Origin: Nocardia albiluteola
GTDB taxonomy: Bacteria; Actinomycetota; Actinomycetes; Mycobacteriales; Mycobacteriaceae
NCBI RefSeq assembly: GCF_018860155.1
Contig: NZ_JAHKNI010000016.1
Span: 1-64,000, forward strand
Direction of reading: 5' to 3'
Length of the DNA stretch: 64,000 nt
Below, in pieces: positions 43,870 to 53,385 of this stretch. Under the pieces are notes generated by a model. The model saw only the letters and a list, made by a program, of their open reading frames with translations. It was not told the origin of the DNA and made no database searches. The position numbers and the translations under genes are program-made. Position 1 is the stretch's first letter. Each line of letters starts with the position of its first letter.

Positions 43870-45201
43870 TCATTGTAGGAAGGTAGTGGGAATCGCGGGG
43901 TCTCCGGGCGAGAGTTTCAAGCCCTCCCAGGGGAGGCTCACCAGGCCCTTCGCCACCAGCTCGCGCGACTGGGCCAGGGTGGGGCGGTCCGGTGCGATCT
44001 TGCCGCCGCGGACCATCGGTGTCAGCAGCTCGCGGGCGGAGAAGCCGCTGGCCGCGGGTGCGGGCCCGGCAGCGCGATACACGATCTCCTCCACGATCGT
44101 CCCGGTCGGCCGGGACAGCCGCACCGCCTGCTTGGTGCCGCCGCGGGATTCCTTGTGGCTGCTGCGCTTGGCCACCGGCACCCCCTCCACCTCGACCAGC
44201 TTGTAGACCATGCCGGCGGTCGGGGCGCCGGACCCGATCACCAGCGCGGTGCCCACGCCGTAGACGTCGACCGGCTCCGCGCGCAGCGAGGCGATCGCGT
44301 ATTCGTCCAGATCTCCCGACACCACGATGCGGGTGCGGGTGGCCCCGAGCGCGTCGAGCTGGTCGCGCACCTGCCGCGCCAGCACGCCCAGATCGCCGGA
44401 ATCGATACGCACCCCGCCCAATTCGGGCCCGGCGACCTCGATGGCGGTGGCCACCCCCTGGGTGATGTCGAAGGTATCCACCAGCAGGGTGGTGCCGATA
44501 CCCAGCGCCTGGACCTGACTGCGGAACGCCGCCGCCTCGTGGGCGCCGTCCGGGCCGCTGTGCAGCAGCGTGAACGCGTGTGCGCTGGTACCCGCGCCGG
44601 GAACTCCGTAGCGGCGCACCGCCTCCAGATTCGAGGTGGCATCGAATCCGGCGAGGTAGGCCGCACGGGCGCTGGCGGGTGCGGCCAGCTCGTGCGTGCG
44701 CCGCGAGCCCATCTCGATCATCCGCCGCCCGCCCGCGGCACTGACCATCCGGGCCGCGGCCGAGGCGATCGCGCTGTCGTGGTTGAGGATCGACAGGATC
44801 AGCGTCTCGAGCACCACGCATTCGGCGAAGGTGCCGCGCACCGAAAGGATCGGGGAGCCGGGAAAATACAGCTCGCCCTCCCGATAGCCGTCGATATCGC
44901 CGCGGAACTCGTACTCGCGCAACCACTCCAGCACCGGGGCGTCCAGGAAGCCTGCGGCAGTTGCCAATTCGGGCTCACCGAAACGAAACTCGGCCAGCGC
45001 GTCGAGCATTCGCCCGGCGCCCGCAGCCACACCGTAGCGGCGGCCGTTGGGCAGGCGCCGCGCGAAGACCTCGAAGGTGCACTGTCGGTGCGCCGAACCG
45101 TCGGCCAGCGCGGCCGCGAGCATGGTCAGCTCGTACTGGTCGGTCAGCAGTGCGGTACTGGGGGCGGCAGCTGTGGTGTCCACGTTCGTCACTGTAGACA
45201 C
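43870..45201 (-). CDS. pncB: nicotinate phosphoribosyltransferase
   Basis: 443 residues. ALLTDQYELTMLAAALADGS is the family start, MIEMGSRRTHELAAP an active-site segment, GTSAHAFTLLHSG carries the phosphorylated-His region, and GVRIDSGDLGVLARQVRDQL the PRPP-binding part. It converts nicotinate and PRPP to nicotinate mononucleotide, directly using the product of PncA encoded downstream. GTG codons at 45201 and 45192 are both possible starts; neither has a clear Shine-Dalgarno. It is divergent from clpS (87 bases). Confidence 0.93.
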   Translation of the reverse strand: MSTVTNVDTTAAAPSTALLTDQYELTMLAAALADGSAHRQCTFEVFARRLPNGRRYGVAAGAGRMLDALAEFRFGEPELATAAGFLDAPVLEWLREYEFRGDIDGYREGELYFPGSPILSVRGTFAECVVLETLILSILNHDSAIASAAARMVSAAGGRRMIEMGSRRTHELAAPASARAAYLAGFDATSNLEAVRRYGVPGAGTSAHAFTLLHSGPDGAHEAAAFRSQVQALGIGTTLLVDTFDITQGVATAIEVAGPELGGVRIDSGDLGVLARQVRDQLDALGATRTRIVVSGDLDEYAIASLRAEPVDVYGVGTALVIGSGAPTAGMVYKLVEVEGVPVAKRSSHKESRGGTKQAVRLSRPTGTIVEEIVYRAAGPAPAASGFSARELLTPMVRGGKIAPDRPTLAQSRELVAKGLVSLPWEGLKLSPGDPAIPTTFLQ

Positions 45202-45288
45202 CGATTCGCCCGGATATTCGGTACGAGCGGGTGCAAAACGGGCGCGGTGGGTGTTGTGTATCCGCAGCCGAGTCGTAGGCTGAGGGTT

Positions 45289-45687
45289 ATGGGTCTGTGC
45301 ATGAACGATGCCGCCTCGGATGACACCGTCCGGGCCGGGGTCGGTCCGGGCGGGGGGAGCGGGACCGCGGTGCGCGCGATGGGCCCCAGGGTGGTGATGG
45401 CGGGACAGGCGGTCCCCGAGGCCGTCGAATACACCGAAATTCTCGAGGCCGAGGATCGGCCGTGGGTGACCGTTGTCTGGGACGACCCGGTCAATTTGAT
45501 GCATTACGTCACATACATCTTCCAAAAGCTGTTCGGCTACAGCAAGGGCAAGGCAACCGAGCTCATGCTCAAGGTCCACAACGAAGGAAAGGCGGTGGTG
45601 TCGTCGGGCTCGCGGGACAGGATGGAACACGATGTGCAGCGCCTGCACGCCGCCGGCCTCTGGGCGACCATGCAACGTGACGACTGA
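45289..45687 (+). CDS. clpS: ATP-dependent Clp protease adaptor ClpS
   Basis: 132 residues. The conserved core is WVTVVWDDPVNLMHYVTYIF, QKLFGYSKGKATELMLKVHN and EGKAVVSSGSRDRMEHDVQR. It binds N-degron substrates and hands them to ClpC/ClpA-ClpP. The ~55-residue N-terminal extension is rich in Gly/Val and longer than usual; ATGs at 45289, 45301 and further in are alternatives, and GAGGG before 45289 favours the first. Its stop overlaps the next gene by 11 bases. Confidence 0.93.
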   Translation: MGLCMNDAASDDTVRAGVGPGGGSGTAVRAMGPRVVMAGQAVPEAVEYTEILEAEDRPWVTVVWDDPVNLMHYVTYIFQKLFGYSKGKATELMLKVHNEGKAVVSSGSRDRMEHDVQRLHAAGLWATMQRDD

Positions 45688-46279
45688 ACAGGGCGACTAC
45701 CGTTACCTCGTGCGCAAATGGAGCAGGAAGAACTCGCTGAGCGGGCTCAAGCTGCGGTCGGAGATGGATGCGCGGGAGGCGGAGGTGCTGCGCTCCCTGG
45801 TCGGTGCGGTCACCGGGCTGCTCACCGACCGGGCCGATTCCGCCCCGCAGGACGATCTGGCCGCGCTGACCGGGCTCCGTACCGGCAATGCCGAGCCCCC
45901 CGACGATCCGCGGCTGGCGCGGCTGCTGCCCGATTTCCACCGCCCCGAACCCGGTTCGCCCGACGCCGACCGCGCCGAGCTCAACAGCGCCCTGCGCAGC
46001 CTGCACGAGCCCGACATCATCGAGAACAAGGTCGCGGCCGGGTCGGTGCTGCTGGACACCCTGCCCGCACAGGGCGGCAAGATCGTGATCACCCCCGAGC
46101 AGGCCGACGCCTGGCTCGCCGCGCTGAACGACGTACGGCTGGCGCTGGGCACCGCGATCGGCGTCGAGGCCGACACACCCGATCATCTGCATCCCGACGA
46201 TCCGCGCGCCCCGCATCTGGACGTCTATCACTGGCTCACCTGGATGCAGGATTCCCTGCTGCAGGCCCTCGCGCCGTAG
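45677..46279 (+). CDS. DUF2017 family protein
   Basis: 200 residues. YRYLVRKWSRKNSLSGLKLR, MDAREAEVLRSLVGAVTGLL, PDDPRLARLLPDFHRP, ITPEQADAWLAALNDVRLAL and HLDVYHWLTWMQDSLLQAL define DUF2017, which is found next to clpS in most Actinobacteria. It is translationally coupled to clpS (GTG at 45677 inside the clpS end). Function unknown; the fixed partnership suggests a role in Clp-dependent turnover, which is inference. Confidence 0.9.
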   Translation: MTTEQGDYRYLVRKWSRKNSLSGLKLRSEMDAREAEVLRSLVGAVTGLLTDRADSAPQDDLAALTGLRTGNAEPPDDPRLARLLPDFHRPEPGSPDADRAELNSALRSLHEPDIIENKVAAGSVLLDTLPAQGGKIVITPEQADAWLAALNDVRLALGTAIGVEADTPDHLHPDDPRAPHLDVYHWLTWMQDSLLQALAP

Positions 46280-46478
46280 TTCGCACCGGGGCACGGGTGT
46301 GCCGGAATATAAATCTCACTGCGCGAAACTATTGACAGGTATTGCGACGAGGAAGTTTCCCGGCGGGGTGCGGGAAATGGGGGACCTGAGCCCGGCGACC
46401 TGGGAATAGCCGAATATTCTGGACCGTTGACGACAGCGTTCCGCGCCGAGATGCGGATCCGTCTGACGGAACGGAAGG

Positions 46479-46910
46479 ATGCGAACTGTGCTGGAGATCA
46501 GGGCGGACCTCGTGGAGGCAATGGTGGCGCACGCCCGCGCCGACCATCCGGACGAGGCATGCGGCGTCATCGCCGGGCCCGAGGGCACCGACCGCCCCGA
46601 GCGTTTCGTGCCGATGGACAACGCCGAGCGCTCCCCGACCTTCTACCGCTTCGATTCCGGCGAACAGCTGCGGGTGTGGCGCGAGATGGACGACCGCGAC
46701 GAGGAGCCGGTGGTGGTCTATCACTCCCACACCGCGACCGAGGCGTATCCGAGCCGCACCGACATCTCCTATGCGTCCGAACCCAACGCCCACTACGTGC
46801 TGGTCTCCACGCGCGACCCGGAGCAGCACGAGCTGCGCAGCTACCGGATCGTCGAGGGCGTGGTCACCGAGGAACCCGTGCGAATCGTGCCCGCGTACGC
46901 GAGTGCGTAA
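46479..46910 (+). CDS. mec: JAMM metallopeptidase Mec
   Basis: 143 residues. JAB1/MPN fold with VYHSHTATEAYPSRTD as the HxHx(n)D zinc site and the upstream Glu in the DEACGVIAGPEG region. In M. tuberculosis Mec cleaves the cysteine from CysO-Cys, giving free cysteine in a route that resists oxidative stress. It is followed 30 bases later by cysO and then cysM. GGAAGG precedes the ATG at 46479. Here it may also need to process the CysO C-terminus, because CysO has two residues after its Gly-Gly. Confidence 0.94.
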   Translation: MRTVLEIRADLVEAMVAHARADHPDEACGVIAGPEGTDRPERFVPMDNAERSPTFYRFDSGEQLRVWREMDDRDEEPVVVYHSHTATEAYPSRTDISYASEPNAHYVLVSTRDPEQHELRSYRIVEGVVTEEPVRIVPAYASA

Positions 46911-46940
46911 ATACTTCAGACCGAAATTTTAGGAGCACCC

Positions 46941-47219
46941 ATGTCGGTAACCGTGTCCATCCCGACCATCATGCGTCCCCTCACCGGCGGCGAGAAGCGC
47001 GTGCAGGCGAGCGGCGCCACCCTCGCCGCCGTGATCGACGACCTCGAGACCAATCACGCGGGCCTGCGCGAGCGGCTGCTCAAGGACGGCAAGCTGAACC
47101 GCTACGTCAACATCTACGTCGACGACGAGGATGTGCGATTCACCGGCGGGCTCGAGGCCGAGGTGCCCGAGGGCGGCACCGTGACGATCCTGCCCGCCGT
47201 CGCCGGAGGAGCGGTCTAG
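46941..47219 (+). CDS. cysO: sulfur-carrier protein CysO (ThiS/MoaD-like) with C-terminal extension
   Basis: 92 residues, beta-grasp fold: SVTVSIPTIMRPLTGGEKRV, LNRYVNIYVDDEDVRFTGGL, VTILPAVAGGAV. The functional C-terminal Gly-Gly, thiocarboxylated and then joined to cysteine by CysM, is followed here by Ala-Val, read directly as GGA GGA GCG GTC TAG. M. tuberculosis CysO ends in Gly-Gly, so this form would need trimming, plausibly by the neighbouring JAMM protease. TTTTAGGAG lies before the ATG. cysM starts 3 bases after the stop. Confidence 0.94.
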   Translation: MSVTVSIPTIMRPLTGGEKRVQASGATLAAVIDDLETNHAGLRERLLKDGKLNRYVNIYVDDEDVRFTGGLEAEVPEGGTVTILPAVAGGAV

Positions 47220-47222
47220 CTC

Positions 47223-48185
47223 GTGGCGCGCTACGAATCGCTGATCGAAACCCTGGGCAACACGCCGCTCGTGGGGTTGCGCACCCTGTCCCCGCAGTGG
47301 GACGGCGAGAATCACGTGCGGCTGTGGGCCAAACTCGAGGACCGCAACCCCACCGGATCCATCAAGGACCGGCCCGCGCTGCGGATGATCGAGCAGGCCG
47401 AGGCCGACGGTCGGCTGCGACCCGGGTGCACGATCCTCGAGCCCACCAGCGGCAACACCGGTATCTCGCTGGCGATGGCGGCCAAGCTCAAGGGCTACCG
47501 GCTGGTGTGCGTGATGCCGGAGAACACCTCCGTCGAGCGCCGTCAGCTGCTGACCATGTTCGGTGCGGAGATCATCGATTCCCCGGCCGCGGGCGGCTCG
47601 AACGAGGCTGTGGCGCAGGCGAAGAAGATCGCCGCGGAGAATCCCGAATGGGTGATGCTGTATCAGTACGGCAATCCCGCGAATGCGCTCGCGCATTATC
47701 ACGGCACCGGTCCGGAGATTCTCGCCGATCTTCCCGAGATCACCCATTTCGTGGCCGGGCTGGGCACGACCGGCACATTGATGGGCACGGGCCGATACCT
47801 GCGCGAGCACGTAGCCGATATCGATATCGTCGCCGCGGAACCGCGCTACGGCGAACTCGTGTACGGGCTGCGGAATCTCGAGGAGGGATTCGTACCCGAG
47901 CTGTACGACGAATCCGTGCTGACGTCCCGCTTTTCCGTGGGCCCCTACGACGCGGTGCGCCGCACTCGCGAATTGGTGCTCCAGGAGGGCATTTTCGCGG
48001 GTATCTCGACCGGCGCGATCCTGCACGCCGCGCTCGGGATCGCGGGCAAGGCGTTGAAGGCCGGTCGTCGCGCCGATATCGCGTTCATCGTCGCGGACGG
48101 TGGCTGGAAATACCTGTCGACGGGTGCGTACGACGGGACCCTCGAGGAAGCGGAAGACAAACTCGAAGGCCAACTCTGGGCGTAG
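47223..48185 (+). CDS. cysM: O-phosphoserine sulfhydrylase CysM (CysO-dependent)
   Basis: 320 residues, PLP fold-type II. LIETLGNTPLVGLRTLSPQW, PTGSIKDRPALRMIEQAEAD with Schiff-base Lys48, EPTSGNTGISLAMAAKLKGY, and AGLGTTGTLMGTGRYLREH. YGELVYGLRNLEEGFVPELY carries the Arg that favours O-phosphoserine over O-acetylserine in the mycobacterial enzyme, and the mobile C-terminus ends LEEAEDKLEGQLWA. It forms CysO-Cys from thiocarboxylated CysO and O-phosphoserine. GTG start. Confidence 0.95.
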   Translation: MARYESLIETLGNTPLVGLRTLSPQWDGENHVRLWAKLEDRNPTGSIKDRPALRMIEQAEADGRLRPGCTILEPTSGNTGISLAMAAKLKGYRLVCVMPENTSVERRQLLTMFGAEIIDSPAAGGSNEAVAQAKKIAAENPEWVMLYQYGNPANALAHYHGTGPEILADLPEITHFVAGLGTTGTLMGTGRYLREHVADIDIVAAEPRYGELVYGLRNLEEGFVPELYDESVLTSRFSVGPYDAVRRTRELVLQEGIFAGISTGAILHAALGIAGKALKAGRRADIAFIVADGGWKYLSTGAYDGTLEEAEDKLEGQLWA

Positions 48186-48287
48186 CCGGTCCTGTCACCC
48201 GGGCGCAGTACGCTCGTAGGAGCGAGGTCCGATTCCTGGACCACCCGGCGTATGACGGTGCCCGGGCCCCGCGAGGAGGTGACGGCG

Positions 48288-48983
48288 ATGGCCGCTGGGA
48301 TGGGGTCGCCCTTCGATCCCGAGCGGATCGGGGCACTGCGCAAGCAGCTGGATCGCGCGTCGGGAGCGAGCAGTTCCGCCGCGGTGAAGCAGCTGTGGGT
48401 GCGGGCGATCGCGGTCACCCTCGGCTTCGTGGCGCTGCTCTACGTCCTCGAGGCCATCAACTCCGCGACCGGCAATTCGCTCGACAACGCCGGAGGCATC
48501 CGGCCGCGCAGCCTGGACGGGCTCGAGGGCATCGCCTTCGCGCCGCTGCTGCACGGTAGCTGGGCGCATCTGCTCGGCAATACGCTGCCGGTGATCGTGT
48601 TGGGGCTGCTGACGTTGCTGACCGGCATCGGCCGGGGGCTGGGCGCGACCGCGATCATCTGGGTGATCAGCGGATTGGGGCCGTGGCTCATCGGCGACAG
48701 CCGATCGGTGACGATCGGGGCATCGGGCCTGGTCTTCGGCTGGCTGCTGTACCTGATCTCGCGCGGGGTGTTCGCCCGAAACCTCTGGCAGATCGTCGTC
48801 GGCGTGATCGTCGGGTTGCTGTACGGCGGGATTCTGCTGGGAGTACTGCCAGGTCAGCCCGGAATCTCGTGGCAGGACCACCTTTTCGGCGCGTTGGGTG
48901 GACTGGTAGCCGGTTGGGTACTCTCCGGGGATGAACGTCATCGTCGCGGGGGTAACCTCGGCCGCCTCGCCTCGTCGGGATGA
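48288..48983 (+). CDS. rhomboid-family intramembrane serine protease
   Basis: 231 residues, six to seven membrane helices. FAPLLHGSWAHLLGNTLPVI matches the HxxxN loop, VTIGASGLVFGWLLYLISRG holds the GASG nucleophile Ser, and ISWQDHLFGALGGLVAGWVL contains the catalytic His. The ATG at 48288 is preferred because GAGGAGGTG lies correctly before it. It corresponds to Rv1337 after cysM. murI normally follows it but is not here. Confidence 0.92.
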   Translation: MAAGMGSPFDPERIGALRKQLDRASGASSSAAVKQLWVRAIAVTLGFVALLYVLEAINSATGNSLDNAGGIRPRSLDGLEGIAFAPLLHGSWAHLLGNTLPVIVLGLLTLLTGIGRGLGATAIIWVISGLGPWLIGDSRSVTIGASGLVFGWLLYLISRGVFARNLWQIVVGVIVGLLYGGILLGVLPGQPGISWQDHLFGALGGLVAGWVLSGDERHRRGGNLGRLASSG

Positions 48984-49054
48984 CGTCCGCACCCGGCCGA
49001 CGAGTAGTGGGGGATTCCCTCTTGACTAGTAGTTCCTCGTGGGAGCATGGGGGT

Positions 49055-49819
49055 ATGCGCCTTACCGTCATCGGGTGCTCGGGCAGTGTGTCCGGCCCGG
49101 ATTCCCCCGCGTCGGGGTATCTGCTGACAGGTCCGGAGATGACTCCGACGGTGATCGACTTCGGTCCGGGCGTGTTGGGCGCGCTGCAGCGGCACCAGGA
49201 TCCCGGTGCGGTCGACATCTTCCTGACACATCTGCATGCGGACCACTGCCTGGATCTGCCGGGTTTGCTGGTGTGGCGCCGGTACCACCCGAATCCGCCG
49301 AGCGGTCGGGCTGTCGTGCGGGGCCCCTCGGACAGCGCGCTGCGCATCGGCAACGCCTCCGCGGAGGTGGGCGGCGAATGCGACGACTGGTCCGACGTGA
49401 TAGACATGCGCGCCTGGGTCGAGGGTGAGCCCGTGGAATTCGGCGCCGGCCACACGGTGACCGCGCGCCGGATGCTCCACCCGCCGGAGTCCTACGGCCT
49501 GCGGATCACCACCGCGGCCGGGCGCACCCTGGTCTACACCGGCGATACCGCCCTGTGCCCCGCGGTATTCGAGCTCGCGCAGGGTGCGGACGTTCTGCTG
49601 GCCGAGGCGTCGTGGACACACGATCCGGCCAATCGTCCACCGGGCATCCACCTGTCGGGCACCGAGGCCGGAATGGTTGCCGCGCAGGCCGAGGTGGGGG
49701 AACTGCTGCTCACCCACATTCCGCCGTGGATCTCGCGCGAGGACGTGATCGCGGAGGCGAAGGAGCAGTTCAGCGGTCCCGTGCACGCGGTATCGCCGGG
49801 CGAGGTCTTCGACATCTAG
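49055..49819 (+). CDS. metallo-beta-lactamase-fold phosphodiesterase-like protein
   Basis: 254 residues. MRLTVIGCSGSVSGPDSPAS start, the zinc motif THLHADHCLDLPGLLVW, GRTLVYTGDTALCPAVFELA, LLAEASWTH and LLLTHIPPW. It matches Rv1339 of M. tuberculosis, described as an atypical class II cyclic-nucleotide phosphodiesterase; cAMP hydrolysis here is inferred from that. The ATG at 49055 is chosen from the family start. It lies between rhomboid and rph, with murI missing upstream. Confidence 0.92.
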   Translation: MRLTVIGCSGSVSGPDSPASGYLLTGPEMTPTVIDFGPGVLGALQRHQDPGAVDIFLTHLHADHCLDLPGLLVWRRYHPNPPSGRAVVRGPSDSALRIGNASAEVGGECDDWSDVIDMRAWVEGEPVEFGAGHTVTARRMLHPPESYGLRITTAAGRTLVYTGDTALCPAVFELAQGADVLLAEASWTHDPANRPPGIHLSGTEAGMVAAQAEVGELLLTHIPPWISREDVIAEAKEQFSGPVHAVSPGEVFDI

Positions 49820-50011
49820 GGGTTGCCGATCCGCTTCCCCGCGACTTCGGCGCCCGCAGAGCACATGGGTAACTCGCCGGGACGGGCCCAACCGGAGCAA
49901 GCTGTCATCCGCCGGCCCGACGAGCATGTCTCGGTGCAAGTAGCGGCGCGCTGAAGTGGCGGGGGAGCCTGGGGCGTTGCGGGTCGAGCGGCTCCACTAG
50001 GCTGCTGACTT

Positions 50012-50775
<764 letters not shown>

Positions 50776-50776
<1 letters not shown>

Positions 50777-51381
50777 TGCCGCGACGGGTGCTGGTCGCCA
50801 GCCGCAACGCGAAGAAGCTCGGCGAGCTGCGGCGCATCCTCGCCGAGGCGGGCATCGAGGGCCTCGAGGTTGTCGGCCTGGACGAGGTGCCGCCGTTCCC
50901 CGAGGCCCCCGAGACCGCCGCGACCTTCGAGGAGAACGCGCTGGCCAAGGCCCGTGACGGCGCCGCGGCCACCGGATTGGCCTGCGTCGCAGACGATTCG
51001 GGCCTGTCGGTGGACGCCTTGAACGGCATGCCCGGCGTGCTGTCGGCGCGCTGGTCCGGCCGCCACGGCGACGACACCGCCAACAACGACCTCCTGCTGG
51101 GCCAGCTCTCGGACGTCCCCGATGAGCGCCGCGGCGCCCGCTTCGTCTCCGCGTGTGCCCTGGTCGCGGACGGCCGCGAGGTCGTCACCCTGGGCGAATG
51201 GCCCGGCCGCATCGCCCGCAAGCCCGCGGGCGAGGCCGGTTTCGGCTACGACCCCCTGTTCGTCCCGGACGGCGGCACCCAGTCCAGCGCTGAACTCACC
51301 CCCGCCGAGAAGGACGCGGCCTCGCACCGCGGCCGCGCGCTGCGCGCACTCCTCCCGGCGCTGGCCGCCCTCGCGCAGTAG
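50776..51381 (+). CDS. rdgB: XTP/dITP diphosphatase (RdgB/HAM1)
   Basis: 201 residues. RRVLVASRNAKKLGELRRIL, AATFEENALAKARDGAAATG, GLACVADDSGLSVDALNGMP, GVLSARWSG, and C-terminal FGYDPLFVPDGG and AEKDAASHRGRALRAL. It removes non-canonical purine nucleotides such as ITP and XTP. It is coupled to rph by a one-base overlap, so the two form an operon, as Rv1340-Rv1341. Confidence 0.96.
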
Positions 51382-51573
51382 CCCAGCCGCGCACTCGGTG
51401 AGCCGTGCCCGAACTGCTGTCCTTGGTCGCGAGCGGTCGTGCGTGCATCCGCTGGGTGGGGTCGCGGCCCGCTACGCGCTGGCCGGGATCGCCACCGAAA
51501 TCGGACCGATTCGGTTGTGACAGAGGCGATCCCGGGCATCGGCGTGGCTTCCATCTCCGACACGATCGGCCTT

Positions 51574-52416
51574 TCAGCGGGTGAACGCGGTCGCGCGCTC
51601 GGTAGTCCAGGCGGCGAAATCGAGGGCGGGGCGGCCGAGTAGGTCGGCGACGGTGTGCGTGGTGGGACCGGGGACGCGCGCGTAATCCGCCAGTGAACCG
51701 AGCAGGCGTGCCGGAACCTCCTCGGGCAAGCCCTGCGCCAGCATCGCGGCACGCACTTGCTCGGGAGCCAGTTCGGCGAACGACAGGTCGCGCCCGGTGG
51801 CCTCCCCCAGGATGCGGACCTTGTCGTACTGGGTCAGCGACTCCGGCCCGGTGAGCACGTAGCGACCGCGCTCGTGCCCGTCCTCGGTCAGCGCGCGCAC
51901 CGCCACCGCGGCGATATCGCGTTCGTGAATCGGCGAGGTGGCGGCCGCACCGTACGCGCCGCGCACCACGTCCCCGCCCCGCAATTGCGGTACCCAGCTC
52001 AGCGCATTGGCGTCGAAGTCGCTGCAGCGCAAGCAAGTCCACGCCAGACCGGATTCCTCGGCCGCGGCCTCGAGCGCCCGGAATCCCGCAACGAACCGCG
52101 GCTCACCGGCCGGATACTCGACTGTCGCCGCCGAGACGACCACCACTCGGCGAACTCCGTGATCGGCTGCGGCCGCGAGTATTTCGGGTGCCGTCGCGAT
52201 CGCGGCGCGAGACGACAGCAATACCCCCTCGGCGCCGTCCCATATTTCGCGAGGGATGTCCGACAACGCCGGATCACCTTGAACCACAACGGTTCCCGGT
52301 GACAATTTGGCCACCGCCGGGTTGCGGGTCACGGCGGTGACCTTCACGCCCGCCGTTCCCAGCTGTGCAACGACTTCCCGACCGACCACCCCGGTGGCCC
52401 CGATGACGACGAACAT
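51574..52416 (-). CDS. NmrA-like NAD(P)-binding protein (atypical SDR)
   Basis: 280 residues. MFVVIGATGVVGREVVAQLG is the dinucleotide-binding start, followed by VVVVSAATVEYPAGEP, a substrate-side region with TSPIHERDIAAVAVRALTED, and a C-terminal helical region. There is no YxxxK catalytic pair, typical of NmrA-type sensors or quinone reductases. GGGAAGG precedes the ATG at 52416. It is alone on its strand, convergent with rdgB. Confidence 0.85.
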   Translation of the reverse strand: MFVVIGATGVVGREVVAQLGTAGVKVTAVTRNPAVAKLSPGTVVVQGDPALSDIPREIWDGAEGVLLSSRAAIATAPEILAAAADHGVRRVVVVSAATVEYPAGEPRFVAGFRALEAAAEESGLAWTCLRCSDFDANALSWVPQLRGGDVVRGAYGAAATSPIHERDIAAVAVRALTEDGHERGRYVLTGPESLTQYDKVRILGEATGRDLSFAELAPEQVRAAMLAQGLPEEVPARLLGSLADYARVPGPTTHTVADLLGRPALDFAAWTTERATAFTR

Positions 52417-52470
52417 GACCGACCTTCCCGCCTTCCAGCGAGCCGCCCACGCAGCTTCACTGGATCTCAT

Positions 52471-52488
52471 ATAATACGAGAATCATAC
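52471..52488 (-). promoter_or_regulatory. AT-rich direct repeat upstream of the NmrA-like gene
   Basis: On the minus strand GTATGAT-TCTC-GTATTAT forms a direct repeat of GTATKAT with an 11-bp period, about one helical turn, 55-72 bases before the ATG. It may be a regulator site or overlap the promoter. Confidence 0.35.
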
Positions 52489-52592
52489 TACTCGCGAACT
52501 TCCTCGAGCGTGTCACCACCGAGTCACTCGAAAAATCGTGAAACAGTTCAACGTTCAGGCGCGGGCGCGAAGGGCACAGATACACTCCGCGC

Positions 52593-53351
52593 GTGCCGCT
52601 GACCTTTCCATCCCATGCGCTACCCGTGCTCCCCCTGAAGATTCGATGGCCGCATCGACTGGATGGCGTCGCGCTGGTGGTCGGCTCGGCGGTTCCCGAT
52701 GCGTCCTACCCTGTCGCCGGATTCTTCTCCATGCCCGAGACGCACACCCCGGTGGCATTGCTGTGGTGGTGTCTGCCCTTCGGCATCGTGGCGACGACAG
52801 TGATTCGCCGGTCCGCCCCGCAGATCGCCGCGCACCTACCGCGCCTGGGCGGGTTCGACCTTCCCGCTTACGGCGTACTCGGTGACGTCCGATACCGCTG
52901 GTACGTCACCGTCTATTCGATCCTGATCGGCGCACTCACCCACATCTTCTGGGACGGGTTCACCCACGACCCAGCCGGTGGTCACGGCTGGGGAGTAGCC
53001 CGATTCCCCGCGCTGCTGCATCCGAGCCTGCTGGGCAGGCCCTGGTGGTATCTGCTCCAGCAGACATCCACCTGCCTCGGTGCGGTGCTCGCGGTCGCGC
53101 TGTTCTACTACATCGGCCGCCGCGGACTGCTGCGAATCTGGCACGGCGAGCCCCGAAACGTCCCCCGCGCACCGAAACTCTTCTGGCTGTCGACAGGCGT
53201 GACGGCGGCGTTGCTGCTGGCCCTGCTTCCCCTCATGCCCTTGCCGTTCCAGCCCTTTGTCCTGGGCGTCCGGCTGCTCTATGTAGCCGCCCTGTCCCTC
53301 CTGGCCGGTGCGGTGGCGACCTACCGCCGCGCACCCGTCACTGCCAGATAG
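52593..53351 (+). CDS. DUF4184 membrane protein
   Basis: 252 residues, five to six hydrophobic segments. MPLTFPSHALPVLPLKI and the early GSAVPDASY, then LTHIFWDGFTHDPAGG with conserved His and Asp, are the DUF4184 signature. The conserved His/Asp residues resemble the metal-dependent hydrolase YdjM/LexA-regulated membrane family, which is weak evidence for enzymatic activity. It is divergent from the NmrA-like gene. The ATG at 52593 has no strong ribosome site (GCACAGATAC region). Confidence 0.8.
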   Translation: MPLTFPSHALPVLPLKIRWPHRLDGVALVVGSAVPDASYPVAGFFSMPETHTPVALLWWCLPFGIVATTVIRRSAPQIAAHLPRLGGFDLPAYGVLGDVRYRWYVTVYSILIGALTHIFWDGFTHDPAGGHGWGVARFPALLHPSLLGRPWWYLLQQTSTCLGAVLAVALFYYIGRRGLLRIWHGEPRNVPRAPKLFWLSTGVTAALLLALLPLMPLPFQPFVLGVRLLYVAALSLLAGAVATYRRAPVTAR

Positions 53352-53385
53352 TGAGGTCGGCCCTGCAGTTGATCGTGCAACGACC

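Noticed and set aside
49820..50011. Small gene between the MBL-fold gene and rph
   Set aside because: No ORF with a start signal or similarity; treated as promoter region.
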